A DNA stretch of 64,000 nt from NCBI GenBank assembly GCA_030248195.1, contig JASAND010019943.1:1-64000 (forward strand), in the 5' to 3' direction. Shown one piece after another: positions 22,489-35,200 of the stretch (position 1 is the first letter of the stretch; every line of letters begins with the position of its first letter). The translations under genes and the position numbers were made by a program. The stretch comes from Trissonchulus latispiculum. Lineage: Eukaryota > Nematoda > Enoplea > Enoplida > Ironidae. The notes below the pieces were generated by a model. That model ran no database searches and was not told the origin of the DNA. It worked only from the letters and a program-made list of their open reading frames with translations.

Positions 22489-25400
22489 CTACTTTCGATT
22501 AATCTGTTCCTTCAGATACCTGAGTCCATGCGTTTTCATGTGATTCTGTAGAACGGTTTCAGACTCAAACTCGCCCTGGCAGACATCACAGATCAGCAGA
22601 GTCTTGATCTCATGGGCCCGCGGTCGGGCCTGATCATTCTGATACAGATAGGACTTGGGTTTGGCAATCTGATGCGCGGCGATCAGATGACAGGAAAAGG
22701 AGCGAGAGGTGGCATAGCAGAGCCCGCACTCCAGACACTGATAGTCCGTCTCCGAACGATGGGCCTGGATATGCTCCAGGAAGGAGTCCCGGGAACCGGG
22801 GACCTTGACCTTACAGACGGCACAAGGGGTCAGCTGGGGACCGCTGGAAGTGGAAGGAGTTTCGGCGGATGAGCCGACTGGGGGTCGGGAGGGCGGCGGT
22901 GAGAGAACCGACATCAGGCGGGCCTGTTTAGCTGCCTGACCACTACCAGGGCTGGGTCCGGCCGGTCGTTTCAGACGCCCGCAAACGGTCTGATGAGCTT
23001 CCAGGGCCGTGGCATGGGTGAACATTTCCGCACAACGATTACACTGAAGGACGGGTAGGCCGTGCAGTTCACGCATATGATTATAGATGACCTCAAACTG
23101 TTCAAAGGTCCTACGACAATGCTTACGACAGTGGAAGCGGAGACCACCACTTGGGACATGAGACTGCAGATGGTCAGCCAGCTTTTCCACTGAGCCCAGA
23201 TCCACATTGTTGCAGAGGAGACAGAGAATCCTGTTCTCCTCCGTTCGATGCTTCTCACCATGGGCAAACAGGCTGTCCAGACTGAAGAACATGGATCGAC
23301 AGACGGCGCACATCAACTGATCACGATGTCGATTGACAATGTGCTGTCGCCGTTGCTGATCAGAGTGGCTGCGAACCGAACAGCCTGGGATGCTGCAGGC
23401 AAAATCGGCCGTAGCTGGGACACCTCCAGAAGAAGACTGTGGGTCGGTTGCTGAGGCAACTGCGGATTTCGGTGAGATAGCAACCGGCGATTTAGACTTA
23501 CCGCCCGCTGTCGGAGCATTTTTGGCTGCAGGCTGAGCAGCCCCAGCAGTAGGTTTAGCTGCAGAGCCAGCCGAGACCGGTGGGAGTCCACTGGGAGCCG
23601 GGGGGTTGTTAACAATTTTGATAGTGGAGGGAGTAACGGTGGCCGGATCAATGCTGATCTTATGAACATTCTTATAGTGCGTCAGCAGGCCGGCCTGATT
23701 TTCCATCAGTCGACCGCACAGAGGGCATCGGAAAACGCTGAAGGTCATGATCATGGTCGGATGGGCCTTCAAGTGATCTGTCAGCTGATCTCGCAACTGG
23801 AACACCGTATCACACTGGGGACACTTGGAGATCTGTTTGACAGTGGCCGGTTTCCCGGCGCCTCGATGCTCCAGGCGACGATGATCCTCAAAGTTGGCCT
23901 GAGTCTTGAAGGCCATCGGACAGGACTGACACTTGAAGTAGCTGTCACAGTGAGCGCTGGCAATGTGCATCAGTAGGGCGTCCTTGGAACTGTAGAAAGT
24001 GTAGCACTTGGCACAGCGCCAGGCATCCAGAACACTGGGGGAGCACCGGTGCTCCAGGTAGTGGGCGGATAGGGCAGTGCCACTGCTCTGAACCATACCA
24101 CACTCGGGGCAGACAAAGGGCGAAGCGTTCTTGTGAGTACGATTATGCGCGCTGAAACTGCACAGGGAAAAGTAGACAGCCTGACAAACAGTACAGATGA
24201 ACTGTTTCTGACCAGCCGGCAGATTGTAGGCAAAATGATCTCGCAAAGCGGACAGACCAGGGACCGGCAGTTTACATTCTGGACATTTGATGCCCAAAGG
24301 TGCCAGCTGAACCGGTTGCTTGGAGCTGGGGGCCGTTGCTGATGAAGGTTCACTGGGTGCCAGTGCTGGTCTAAGCGGAGGATCCTGCGACTTGGGCAGG
24401 AGGGCAGAGGAGGTTCCAGGAGGCGGCTGTTTAGGTGGAATGGAAGGAGTACCTCCGACCGTTGACTGCTGACGAACAGGCGACGATTGAGCCAATGGTG
24501 GTGGTGGTGCAAATGTAGCCGGCTCAGATCTGACAACAGGATTCTGTGAATGGTCAGCAGCGGGCAGGAGTCGCATAGGAGGCAACGAGCTCACACTACA
24601 CTTATCTCCTCCGGTAGTGTTGTCGGTTTTAACCAAGTCAGGAAACTCATAGGCCATCAGTGTGTCCATATCGACACAACGAGAGAACCCAGTGTCCATA
24701 AACCACTGATCCAAATCTTCGGCTACGACAGAGCGCGACGTGACATTCCGGACAATGTTGCCATTCTGATGTGGACTACGCGTTTCCCGGTGCTCACGTA
24801 TGTGCTTGTTGTAGGCACAGGTGTTGTAGAAGGTCAGCCCACGTCGACAGACCATGCAGCTGGCCTGAATGATGAGACTGCGTCGTTGCAGATGCACTTC
24901 CAGAGAGAATTTCAGGGCAAACACATCACCACAGACCGTACAGGGATAGCCGTTCGGCGGTACGTTCAGTTTCAGCTCAGCCGGTGGCGGAGTAAAACGA
25001 TACCGTTGTCGGTAGCGTGTGCGCCCGTCACCGGCTGGATACGGCTGTCCCGAACTGCCAGGCGGTGCTCCGCCAGGTCTGACACCCGAAGGATAGGGCG
25101 ACAGGGCTGTTCCAGGATGCGGGGAGTAATTCAGCATTCGAGTATGCGGGGCGGCGGGAGGACCCCCAATTCCATTCAGAACGGGCGGTCCACCAACTCC
25201 GCCCACAGGGGCAGGGTGTCTGGCGCCGGGCAGGCTGGGCGAAGCGTTGGACATCATCGATCGAACGTTGGGTGGAAGGCCGGGCTGAGCACTGGAAAAT
25301 GTGACCATGGCGGCTGGATTGGGTCCTCGAGCATAAGAATGCGGTGAGGGTAGACTGGGAATGGGGGATACAATGGAGCGAACTGTGGTCAGCCCTCCGG

Positions 25401-26217
25401 GGCCAGAGGGAGCAGTCGGGAGTCTATGCATCTGCTGCATCATGGAAACCGCGGAAGTGAGCGGCTGCTGATGCTGAGACATCATAGGCGATATGGCGGA
25501 CGGAGGGGATCCACCGTTACTCTGCGAAAGAGGAGGAAGAGAATACGACATCAGCCCGGAAGAACTGACCGGAGACTCTGCACGACTCCAAAATCCCATC
25601 GGCGACTGAAAAGTGACCATGGTTGAAGACGGAGGAGGGACGCTTGGTCGAGGACGATTCTGAGACAGGATGGCCTGAAGAGTGAGAGAGCCCGAGACAG
25701 ACGGACGGGCAAAAACGGTACTGGCGATCCCAGCTGCCGTGGAACACTCAAAGCTGGCACTGGACAGTTGTAGCGGCTGAGAACTGGAGGCTATCCCAGG
25801 GTATTGGTGTCGCAAAGGTCGATGAGATTCTCCCAGCAGTTGATTACCACCAACACCAACCCCGGCAGCATTACCCCCGCCGCCAAGACTCGATACCATA
25901 TCTTGGATAGGGGCAACTAAGTTAGCCGGAGGCCCGCCAGCAGTGGAACACTGAGAAGTGGTCGAAAGACTGACAGTGACGGCGTCGGTTGAAGTGGGCG
26001 CACGATGGGTGATGGCAGAAGCGGCAGCATTCGCAGCCTCTGCATCTACAGAACTGATAATGTCCACGGCGGAAATTCCTTCACTGGGAAGGAGATGGCT
26101 GTCCTGGACGAGTGGAGACTCGCCCTGCTTGCCATGGGAGGAACCGGGAGAATTCGGTAACTGTGAGCTACTGTTGTCAGTTTCGACAGAAACTCTGGAC
26201 CCGCCGGCTTCGGGAGC
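22489..26217 (-). CDS. Zinc-finger gene exon 8 (terminal coding exon, all zinc fingers)
   Basis: Acceptor TTCTGTTTTAG|GCTCCC directly precedes an open frame of 1242 codons ending with TAG at 22489. An in-frame GTG at 26067 is not the start: the frame stays open upstream to the acceptor. The N-terminal third is Pro/Ser/Gly-rich (residues ~759-1170). Then come C2H2 fingers, many irregular in spacing, e.g. YPCTVC, IKCPEC, FICTVC, FVCPEC, WRCAKC, FKCQSC, FRCPLC, LMCAVC, YQCLEC and LICDVC starts. Pro/Ser/Ala linkers at ~1250-1390, ~1605-1690 and ~1850-1885 separate the finger clusters. Confidence 0.88.
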   Translation of the reverse strand, partial: APEAGGSRVSVETDNSSSQLPNSPGSSHGKQGESPLVQDSHLLPSEGISAVDIISSVDAEAANAAASAITHRAPTSTDAVTVSLSTTSQCSTAGGPPANLVAPIQDMVSSLGGGGNAAGVGVGGNQLLGESHRPLRHQYPGIASSSQPLQLSSASFECSTAAGIASTVFARPSVSGSLTLQAILSQNRPRPSVPPPSSTMVTFQSPMGFWSRAESPVSSSGLMSYSLPPLSQSNGGSPPSAISPMMSQHQQPLTSAVSMMQQMHRLPTAPSGPGGLTTVRSIVSPIPSLPSPHSYARGPNPAAMVTFSSAQPGLPPNVRSMMSNASPSLPGARHPAPVGGVGGPPVLNGIGGPPAAPHTRMLNYSPHPGTALSPYPSGVRPGGAPPGSSGQPYPAGDGRTRYRQRYRFTPPPAELKLNVPPNGYPCTVCGDVFALKFSLEVHLQRRSLIIQASCMVCRRGLTFYNTCAYNKHIREHRETRSPHQNGNIVRNVTSRSVVAEDLDQWFMDTGFSRCVDMDTLMAYEFPDLVKTDNTTGGDKCSVSSLPPMRLLPAADHSQNPVVRSEPATFAPPPPLAQSSPVRQQSTVGGTPSIPPKQPPPGTSSALLPKSQDPPLRPALAPSEPSSATAPSSKQPVQLAPLGIKCPECKLPVPGLSALRDHFAYNLPAGQKQFICTVCQAVYFSLCSFSAHNRTHKNASPFVCPECGMVQSSGTALSAHYLEHRCSPSVLDAWRCAKCYTFYSSKDALLMHIASAHCDSYFKCQSCPMAFKTQANFEDHRRLEHRGAGKPATVKQISKCPQCDTVFQLRDQLTDHLKAHPTMIMTFSVFRCPLCGRLMENQAGLLTHYKNVHKISIDPATVTPSTIKIVNNPPAPSGLPPVSAGSAAKPTAGAAQPAAKNAPTAGGKSKSPVAISPKSAVASATDPQSSSGGVPATADFACSIPGCSVRSHSDQQRRQHIVNRHRDQLMCAVCRSMFFSLDSLFAHGEKHRTEENRILCLLCNNVDLGSVEKLADHLQSHVPSGGLRFHCRKHCRRTFEQFEVIYNHMRELHGLPVLQCNRCAEMFTHATALEAHQTVCGRLKRPAGPSPGSGQAAKQARLMSVLSPPPSRPPVGSSAETPSTSSGPQLTPCAVCKVKVPGSRDSFLEHIQAHRSETDYQCLECGLCYATSRSFSCHLIAAHQIAKPKSYLYQNDQARPRAHEIKTLLICDVCQGEFESETVLQNHMKTHGLRYLKEQINRK

Positions 26218-29200
26218 CTAAAACAGAAAGAACTAAGTCGAAGGAGATGTGTTAAGCTCGTCCAGACAATCAGTAACAGAATAAGCAATCTTAACAAAAA
26301 TAGTAAATAGTACAAAAATTACTAAATGCTACAATTTCTAAAATTAGCTTAGAACTTGGCAACCGCTAGCTTTTCTCAGTGTTTATTGTTTAGGTATACA
26401 ATTTGTTACTAAATACTCACAAAAAGTAGGGCAATTACATCAAGAAAATGAGGTAAACGCGGGCCAGCAGGCGGATCCACGAAGGATACAAGGCATTAAT
26501 CATAAAGAAATAATGAAAAACGCCTGCCTGCAGTCACTAAGGCCGAAGCCTTAGTCCGAACAGGAGAGAGCCAATGGGCTACAGCTACAGCGCCCATTGG
26601 CTCTCTCTTTCGGACTAAGGCTTCGGCCTTAGTGACTACAGGCAGGCGTTTTCACTATTTCTATATGAAAAAGTAGGGCAATGTTTCCCTACAGAAATTT
26701 ATCGATTTTACAGAAACAAAGCAACGCAAACTAGCGGAATGAGAATACAGGATTCTCAGTATTTTCACCGGACCCACAGCACTTTAAAGAGATATTGTCT
26801 AAATAATCATTGGCCAAAAACTGTTAAAACAAATCTTAGCAATGGCTGGGAATTTAAAATTGTGATTTGGTGGTTGACAAAGAGTAACCATGGGTAAGTA
26901 AGCAAGTAAAATACCTTCCCATCGAGTCTAAGAAAGGGGTTTTGGGGTTGCTTCCGCTTCCTGCCCCCTCTAAAAATACCCAAAACCCTCTCCTTTTCAA
27001 AATCATGGATACGCTCCTGCACCTTCCCTCAAATTCCACCCTAAAATGCTTCTATGAACATAACAAAATGCTGTTGAATTACCGACAGAGACAGTGTCGT
27101 TGCTGAGGTTGAAGGCAGACAGGACGGAGACGACACATTGTTAGTTCTCCCGTCGTCACAATTAGCAGCCTTTGCGGGATCTGGTGCTGGTGAGGACGCT
27201 TTCGTCGAGGCGGAAGACAAGGATTTGCGAAAACCAAACCTCAGTCCGAAACTCTAAAGACAGAAGTTCGTCAAGTCCATCAGCCAGTCATTCATATTTA
27301 AACCAATCAATATAAAAAAGGTTATCAGTGATTTTAACAAAAGCAAAGAGTAAACTTCTAAACACAAGAGAAAAGAGACTCCTACAGAAACAGGAAGAGA
27401 GGTGCAACCAGAATCAACCAGGTGATTTACGTACCGTATTACGCAAAACAGTGGCCCATGAGCGTTTTCGGAATCGGCATTTTCTGATTTGATTTTGGCA
27501 ATCCAAAAAAGTGCCCACCCCCCGAAAAAACACCCATGGGCTATATTTTGGAAATTACTGCTTTGCCAATTTGCGATAAAAATAACTAAGTTGCTGGCAA
27601 GCGTCAGTTGCTCACATGTCTATTAAAAGGTCATACGATTGATTCTAAGCATTGACATAGCTGAATCAGTCCCAAATTTATTCACAAACTTTTAGTTTTC
27701 AATCTCATGAAAGTAAGCATTGAGAAATCCAAAAAGCGCCCCCCCAAAACACCCGTGGGGGTTTTATTGGGTGGGCCACTGTTTGGCATAATACGGTACG
27801 TACGTACCTCAAACAAGTTGGGAGTTCTTCCATAATCCGATGCTGGCACCAGTCTAGGCGGCTGACTACTGGGAACCGCAGGCGCTGAACTTTTATCGGT
27901 TGCCTTTCCTGAAGGTGGACGTGGAGGCGGCGCAACGTCTTCAGCAGAGCTCATCTCTCCCTCCGGTACTGCGGGCGAAGGAGAAGGGGCACGGAGAGTG
28001 GGCACGGGCTCCGGAGGGTCCAACTGAGGAAGCCGAAGACAGTCACTGCCCGCGGATCCCTCTTCAGTAGTGGCAGCCAGCAACTGGGGGACATCGTCCG
28101 GTGCCATGGAAACTGAGGGTGAAGCAATTGGCTGTTGGGAAGCCTACACAGACATGAAAACCGTACTTTTGGCAATTAGAGCTGTTTTTTATTTGCTCAA
28201 AAAAAGTGCGCAATGACACACTTTTTCTCTGAATTAAGCAAAAACTTTTGTGCTTGTGCGCAATTTTTTCCAAACACTGAAAAATTTAAAATTAATCACT
28301 GAAAAGTAACAAAAACAGCTCGTGGATTTTGAAGACTTTTTCAGCATCTTGGGGGTCCTGTTCACAGACCCCCGTTGCGTAGTTTGTGAATTTATGCTCC
28401 CATTAAGGCCATTTATTTACGTACATAATTTTTAGTAGCTTTTGTGTATGACATAGCCTGAACATTCTAGAAACATCAGGCAAATGCTAATACATACGAA
28501 ATCGCAATTTTAGCTAAATTAAGTAGAGTAAACTGGGGTTTTTTACTAGGGGGGGGGGGGGTGGGGGGGGGCCCCCCCCAACTCATTCCCCCACTTTCTT
28601 AGGCTCCCCCCACTCACCCTAAGGTGCCCAGAAATTGCCAATTTTTAGGATTTTTGGTCAAAATTTTCAAAAATTTTCCGGCTTCACAAAAATCGATCGT
28701 CTATTTTGGTACCAAAACTTAATTTTTGAGCACTTTTTAGTTATAGCAGTATATGTAGAAAACAGGCTTTTTATACTGTATTTTTGACATTTCTAGCCCA
28801 TTTTATCCCCCACTTTTCGCACTCCCCCCCCCCACTAGTGGGGGGGGGGCGTCCTCCCCCCCCACTTATTTTTGCCTAAAATGAACCCAGGTTAATATGT
28901 TTCGGCCGGCTATGCCCACTTTTTCTACAAATTGCGCAAAAAATTTTGGGGCAGTGCGCAGAAGAGCGCAAAAGTGTACGAGCAAAACAAAAACACTGGA
29001 GTACAGCTCTTCAGCTAATGCGAGGTCACATACTTCTGCCTTTGCGACTTGACAGATTTACTCAAGTAGACTTCAGCAACAAGGCAGTGGAGCAGTTAGC
29101 AGGTGCAGTGCAGAGAGGTAGCATTCCACTGAACATTTTTAGTTTGCCTGACTGCAACATCTACTTCCTTCAAACAAATGTCATTGCCTTTAAACGCTAC

Positions 29201-32200
29201 GGAAAGAAGGAAAATTCAGGCTGCGACCACAATTCACACAGTTCTCTAGGACGAAGAGAAATTTGACAACATTTGTCTAACTGTTGCTTATGCTAATAAA
29301 TCTTATCTTATCGTATCTTATCTAATTAAGGGGGCGGGTCGCTTTGGGTCAAAATCGATAGTCACGGATTTCGCTCATTTTCATACACAATATAGGTACA
29401 TATGTTCTCAAAAACAAGACAAAACATTAGAATTCGAAACTAAACAGTGACAGAGATATTCAGCTATAAAGTTGGAAAACTTGAAAATCACTGCGATTTG
29501 CCCTCCAAAGTCATGTTGAGACAGAACGGTACCGAAATTTTGGTCAACTAATATGGCAAATTTAATTCGTGTGGGTTGGCTAATATTTTAATGCTAAAAC
29601 GAGTCTAGAATATCCATCCAGTCGTTCACAATACATTCAATTGTGAACTGAGCCTTTTTCAGCTAACTGTGCCCTCAAACTTTAACTTACTCTAACTTTC
29701 AGATACTACATTTCAGACACATAGGTCTATTAGAAAAGTTGTTCAGCTCATCGGTAGCTATCGAATGATATCCAATTTGTCTATATTTTGGAAATTTCAA
29801 AAATTGACTTTTTGTGACCTAGAAGAGATCAAAGGAGCCGACACGACAGAAAAGTTCTACCTTTAAGCATTTGTCTTTACCTTAATGTCAGGCAGGCATT
29901 GAGAGTTTTATATGCCAATTTTGGTGACTTTCGAGTGGGTAATGAGTGAGAAATTATTACAAAAACGTGAAAATTGTGCAAAATGATGATTTTTGGCAAA
30001 ATTAGCCCATTTTGTGGCAAGTTTTTTGAGAGCAAAACGGTAGAAATTTGCAACTACTGTCATAAGAATTCTGTGTATGCGCAGAGTGCAACTATCTATA
30101 AGCGATTTCTGTAGCTTTTGCCAATCGTGCAGGAGAGGCGAATATGTTTTGCTGGTCCTGTTTTTCGTGGTACAAAAAGCACCAATTTTCCGAAATTTTG
30201 ACTTTGAAAAATCGCCAAAAATCCGACACTCAACAGAATTGTTCCAGAAGGGTTATTTGCACTCTCTAATATGTCCTTAACATGTACAACAAGGTTGCAG
30301 CGCTGCATCTTGCATACAGCAAAAAATTTTCTGCCACAAACTTTTCAACCTAACTTTTTCATTTTCCTATGTTTAACACATGTCGAGGTAACCTTTGAAG
30401 GCCCCTACAGAACGATTGAAGCAATATTACGCAAAACGCACCTGTCTTGTTTTAGGGACCTATTAGGACTACAAAATATGTGAAAATGAGCAAAATCGGA
30501 GATGGTCGAAAAATCGGCCAAAAGCGACCCCCCCCCCTCTTAAGGTGGTGATTCCTTTTGGTGTCATCAACTTTGAAACGTTATTACTCATTCATTATTT
30601 GGAGTTAGAAACCCATCTTAATATCAAACTGTAGCTTTAAATTTTCTCTTTTTAATGAATACAATGAAATTAAGTTTGGTTTTTCGAAATTATTTTACTG
30701 TATTTTAGAAGGAAAATAATTTTCCGGATTTTTTGCAGGCTGAAATAAATTTTTTCGGGAGACGTCGGTTATATCAATCGATACATCTGTCAAATAGCTG
30801 GGGACCCTTTTTTAATTATTGAGAAATCGCTCTTCGTTGTGGAGAAATTAGCAAAAAGGTATGCGCAACCTGGATTTTGTCTACTTTTCCAAACTTTGGC
30901 AAGCGACCATGTTCGCTAAAAAGCCGCAATCGGGGCAACTAAAAAAGGGTCTCGGGGTAATTTAGTACAGAACGCATCTGCAAAATGGCAGTCCTTCACA
31001 TTGCATAGGGAATGCTCCACAATCCCCAGAAAAAAATTGGTCGCGTTTTTGAAAAAACTACATTTTTTAAAACTACAGCTAGTAGGATAGCAATTGGATA
31101 ACGATCATGTCGCAGATAATTGGCCTCTGTAGGGCCTTTAAAATGATACCCTTGGTTTGATATTGCGGCATGTGCAGCTCGAGAAATAATGGGTTATTTG
31201 ATTTTTCCAGAAATGACAAGTTTTCAATGCCAAAATAAGAAAATCGGTTATATCTCACGATAGCGAAAAGCTAGAAGGTTACTTTAAAAAGCAAAAATGT
31301 AGAGCATAACGAGATCTTTCGAATGAATGTAGTTACAACTATGCAGCTGCTGTTCAACTGTCACAAGTTGGCTAAAACCGACTTGAACGCAAATGTTGAA
31401 TTTTTGAACCGGGATTGTGCAGAGGGTGTTAGAACGCTAAAATAAGTGTTTTTGGAAAGTTTCGTAAAATTCCGACTTGGTTTGTGCTGTAAACTAACAG
31501 AAAGCACCAAAAGGAATCACCACCTTAAGAAGGTTCCCAGCTATTAAACAAAGGTATCCTGGGTTTTCTCTAGGCCAAAAAATAGGGGGAGTGTGGGGGG
31601 AAGACCAAAAGTGAGGGGGGAAATAATAACAGGGCTAAATGCTAAAAATACCTCTAAAAATGCGTGTTTTTCCACGTATAATGCTACCACTAAGATCGAA
31701 AGTCCTGAAAACTCAAGTTTTAGTACCAGAATAGATGATTTTTTTACCAAAAGATTCCGGCTAAGCCGGAAAAATTTTGAATACCTCTACCAAAAATATT
31801 TAAAAGTTGGCATTTTCTGGGCACCGTATAGTGAGTGGGGGAGGAACTCCAAAAAAGTGGGGGCGAACAAGTGGGGGGGGGGGGGAGGGGTCGAGTGGGG
31901 GACACCCAAAAAGTGTGGGGGGCGCCCCCCTCCTCCACTAAAGAAAACCCAGGTGCATTAAATGGTCCTATAAACGAAGTCAATAGAACATCTTATTTGC
32001 AGAAATCTGAAAAACTGCAGTCATTGCGTGATTCACAAACAGTGCTGAAGAAAATGGAAAAATAAATTCGCCAATCCACAACAAAAAGAATATATTAAGT
32101 TAAATTGCTCTGTGAAGGTGATTCTACAACGCTAAAGTACAAATGAGTAATAATAAGCAATGGCCAACAGTTGTCTCCTGTTAAAAGAATCACTCACTGC

Positions 32201-35200
32201 TTAAATCAATCATCTAACAAAAACATGAACTGCCGCGAATCAAGAAAAATGAGCAACCTGCGTAGTGAGCAGATAAAATACGTACATCTTGCCGATTATT
32301 CTCGACAGACACCACAGGACCCACTCCGTCCACATCAAAAGAAGCCTCTTCATCCGGTGGATCGTTCACATTACAGTCACCAGGAGGAGCATCATTATCA
32401 ACATGAGTCGGAATATTTGAATTAGATTCTTCAGTGGTGATGACCACATTAGACTCCAGAGATGACTCTGGAAAAATAAAAATTTAAGTGTCATAATAAA
32501 GAGTAAACAGCTTTTGTTTTGCGTACGTAATTCTATCATCAAAATTAAACGAATATGTTTCCCTCTCCACGCAAACAGATCCTTCTGTTTAATTTATTAA
32601 TTAATCGATACACAGAATTATCCAATCTCTGTTAGTGCACAAATTGAACCTGTATGTAAACTGTAAGCATTAGGACGGGTACCAAAATGTGGTAAACAAA
32701 ACTTAAGTCCGTGCAAGCCTTGAGAATACAAGTATATATTGATTTATGAGAAGGCACTGCAACATGCAGGTATAAAATGTATATTTAAAAGTTCATCAAA
32801 ATTATTCTAAGGTCTGACCAAAAATGTAGGAATTTGTTTTGTTTATACTGATTTAGCGGAACATCTTTACTGCAGCAATTTTCTGAGCCGTCATGGCATG
32901 AACTTTCCTTTGGTTGAAAAAGAAATTTGAAAAAATTAAATTTCTTCAAAAGAAGCCGATTTTTTGGTTTTGAAAGATCAGTTGACGCCAGTAACTACAA
33001 ACTAGCCGTTTGGTGGAAATAAACTGCTGCCCCAAGCATATTGTATCCCAAATTTCAGCTAATTTCGCTAAAAATTGCGACAGTTATTCAATTTTATCGA
33101 TTTCCAAAACCCTTTCATCTTTGCCGCTTTTTCAACTTTGACTGGCTATTACTCGCGACTCACTCCATGGAAAAATTTTTCAATTGGATTTTTAGGACAT
33201 CCTATGTGTCAGCTTTCTTGTGATCTATGTGGGTTTTCAAAACTTGAAAGTAGATTTTTTCGAAAAATACCACTGTTGACCCAAAATTTCGGCAGTGCGA
33301 ATCTTGCAAAAGTGAGTAAAAATAGCATACTCATAAAGTTTAATCTACGCTGAATTCAACGATACAAGAATAAAAGTGCTCCGATGGAGCATGGAAAATT
33401 CAATGTGGGTGACATTAGGTTTTAAGCGGAGATAGGACTAGGTTTTAAAACGTTAATACGTTAATAACTTTTGGGCTTAGCCGGTATACCTGATGACATG
33501 ATTGACATCATAAAGGATATGTATCGGTCGTCCTCCAGTCAGGTTAGAGTGAATGGTGAACTGTCTCCCGGCTTCAAGGTTTCCACGGGCGTCAGACAGG
33601 GCGACATTCTCTCTCCAATCCTCTTCCTCCGTGCGGTGGACTGGGTCATGCAGCATGCAATATCCAACGAAGATGGGGTGCATATTGCTGAAGGTTTGCG
33701 CGTCGCTGACTTGGAATATGCAGACGACGTCGCCCTACTGGCGGAGAGTGAGGAAGCCCTTACTCAGTTGACTCATTCTGTCAATGGTTGGGGCCGTCTA
33801 GTTGGTCTTCGCCTCAATGCTAATAAGTGTGAGATCATCCCGCCGGGTAATGAAGCCACTGGTCCTAGTCAGATCATCATAGACGGTGTTGCAGTCGAGA
33901 AGGTTAGGGCCTTCCCTTACCTTGGCAGTATCTTCACCAATGACTATGATTTATCACTGGAGATCAATGCTAGAATCAGCAAGGCTAGGGCTGTATTTAG
34001 ACAGCTATATAAGTGCCATTGGTCTCGGAGAGCGATATCGATCAGAACGAAACTTCGCGTCCTGGATTCTATGGTCATGTCGATTCTACTATACGCCAGT
34101 GAGACCTGGGCGGTGAAACAACAGGATATATCGAGATTGAGTGTATTCGAGAGGTCCTGTCTACGATCTATTCTGGGCGTTAGACTACGTGACAGAATAA
34201 GAAACTGTGACTTATACGCTCGCTGCCTTAATAGAATCCCAATCGACTCCAGAATCCGATCCTCACGACTACGGTGGCTAGGTCATACATCCCGAATGGC
34301 CCCATCTAGACTGACTCGGAAAACCCTGTTTTCCCCGGTCCCAACGGGTTGGAGGAAACCACCTGGCCGGCCGGCAATGTCATGGCGAAAGATGGTGGAG
34401 CAGGATCTGGCTGGTGTCCTTACCCCTTACAGGCATGCTAGGTACCCCTGGGAAGACGTGATCCAGGACTTGGAAAGCAACAGGGATCAATGGAGAAGGG
34501 TCATAGAAAATGCTGGATTGGAAGCGGAGCCCTTCATGTTGCAGATCCTGCGATGTCGAAGGCCCAAGTACAAGTACAAGTAATATGGGAGGGGCAGGTT
34601 GTAAATGACAGGAGGTCTAGGTTAAAAGCGCACTAATATGGACCAGCTTCGCTAAACAACCCATATTCGCGAAAACTTCCCAGACAGTTGCTCTCGGCAA
34701 TTCTTCGGAAAATTTAGCAGTTTGTCACCATGGCTCTGCAAGGATGTAGTTGTGCTCACACAACTTATACGTATAATAATACACGTACGTGTCAACTGCT
34801 GTTCGCATCGACTTAATACAAGATTCAGTGCAGACAGTGCAGAAGAAACACCATGAACACCTTGTCACCAGAACTGCATTGTTTATTTGGAATAAGCTTT
34901 AAAATTACAAAATCCTCGCGCTTGCCTGGAAAGCTTACAATGTAGAACGTACTCGTATATATAATAATATTTGGAGTGGAGCATGAGTGACCGCGAATAT
35001 GGGTTGTTCAGCGAAGCTGGTCCATATTAGTGCGCTTTTAACCTAGTCCTCCTGTCATTTACAACCTGCCCCTCCCATTAACGTTTTAAAACCTAGTCCT
35101 CTGCCCGCCTAAACCCAGTGTCACCCATATTGCATTTTCCATGCTCCATCTGAGCATTTTTATGCGTGTCCTCTTTCATTTGATTTTTTTTCGAAAAACC

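Noticed and set aside
26065..26067. GTG at 26067 as the zinc-finger protein start
   Set aside because: The frame stays open for 50 more codons upstream to a good splice acceptor, and a phase-consistent exon chain leads to a true ATG at 39339.
31558..31953. Clean target duplication for the family G copy
   Set aside because: The flanking pentamers do not match; only the 28532-28892 copy has a near-match, so no duplication length is claimed for this family.
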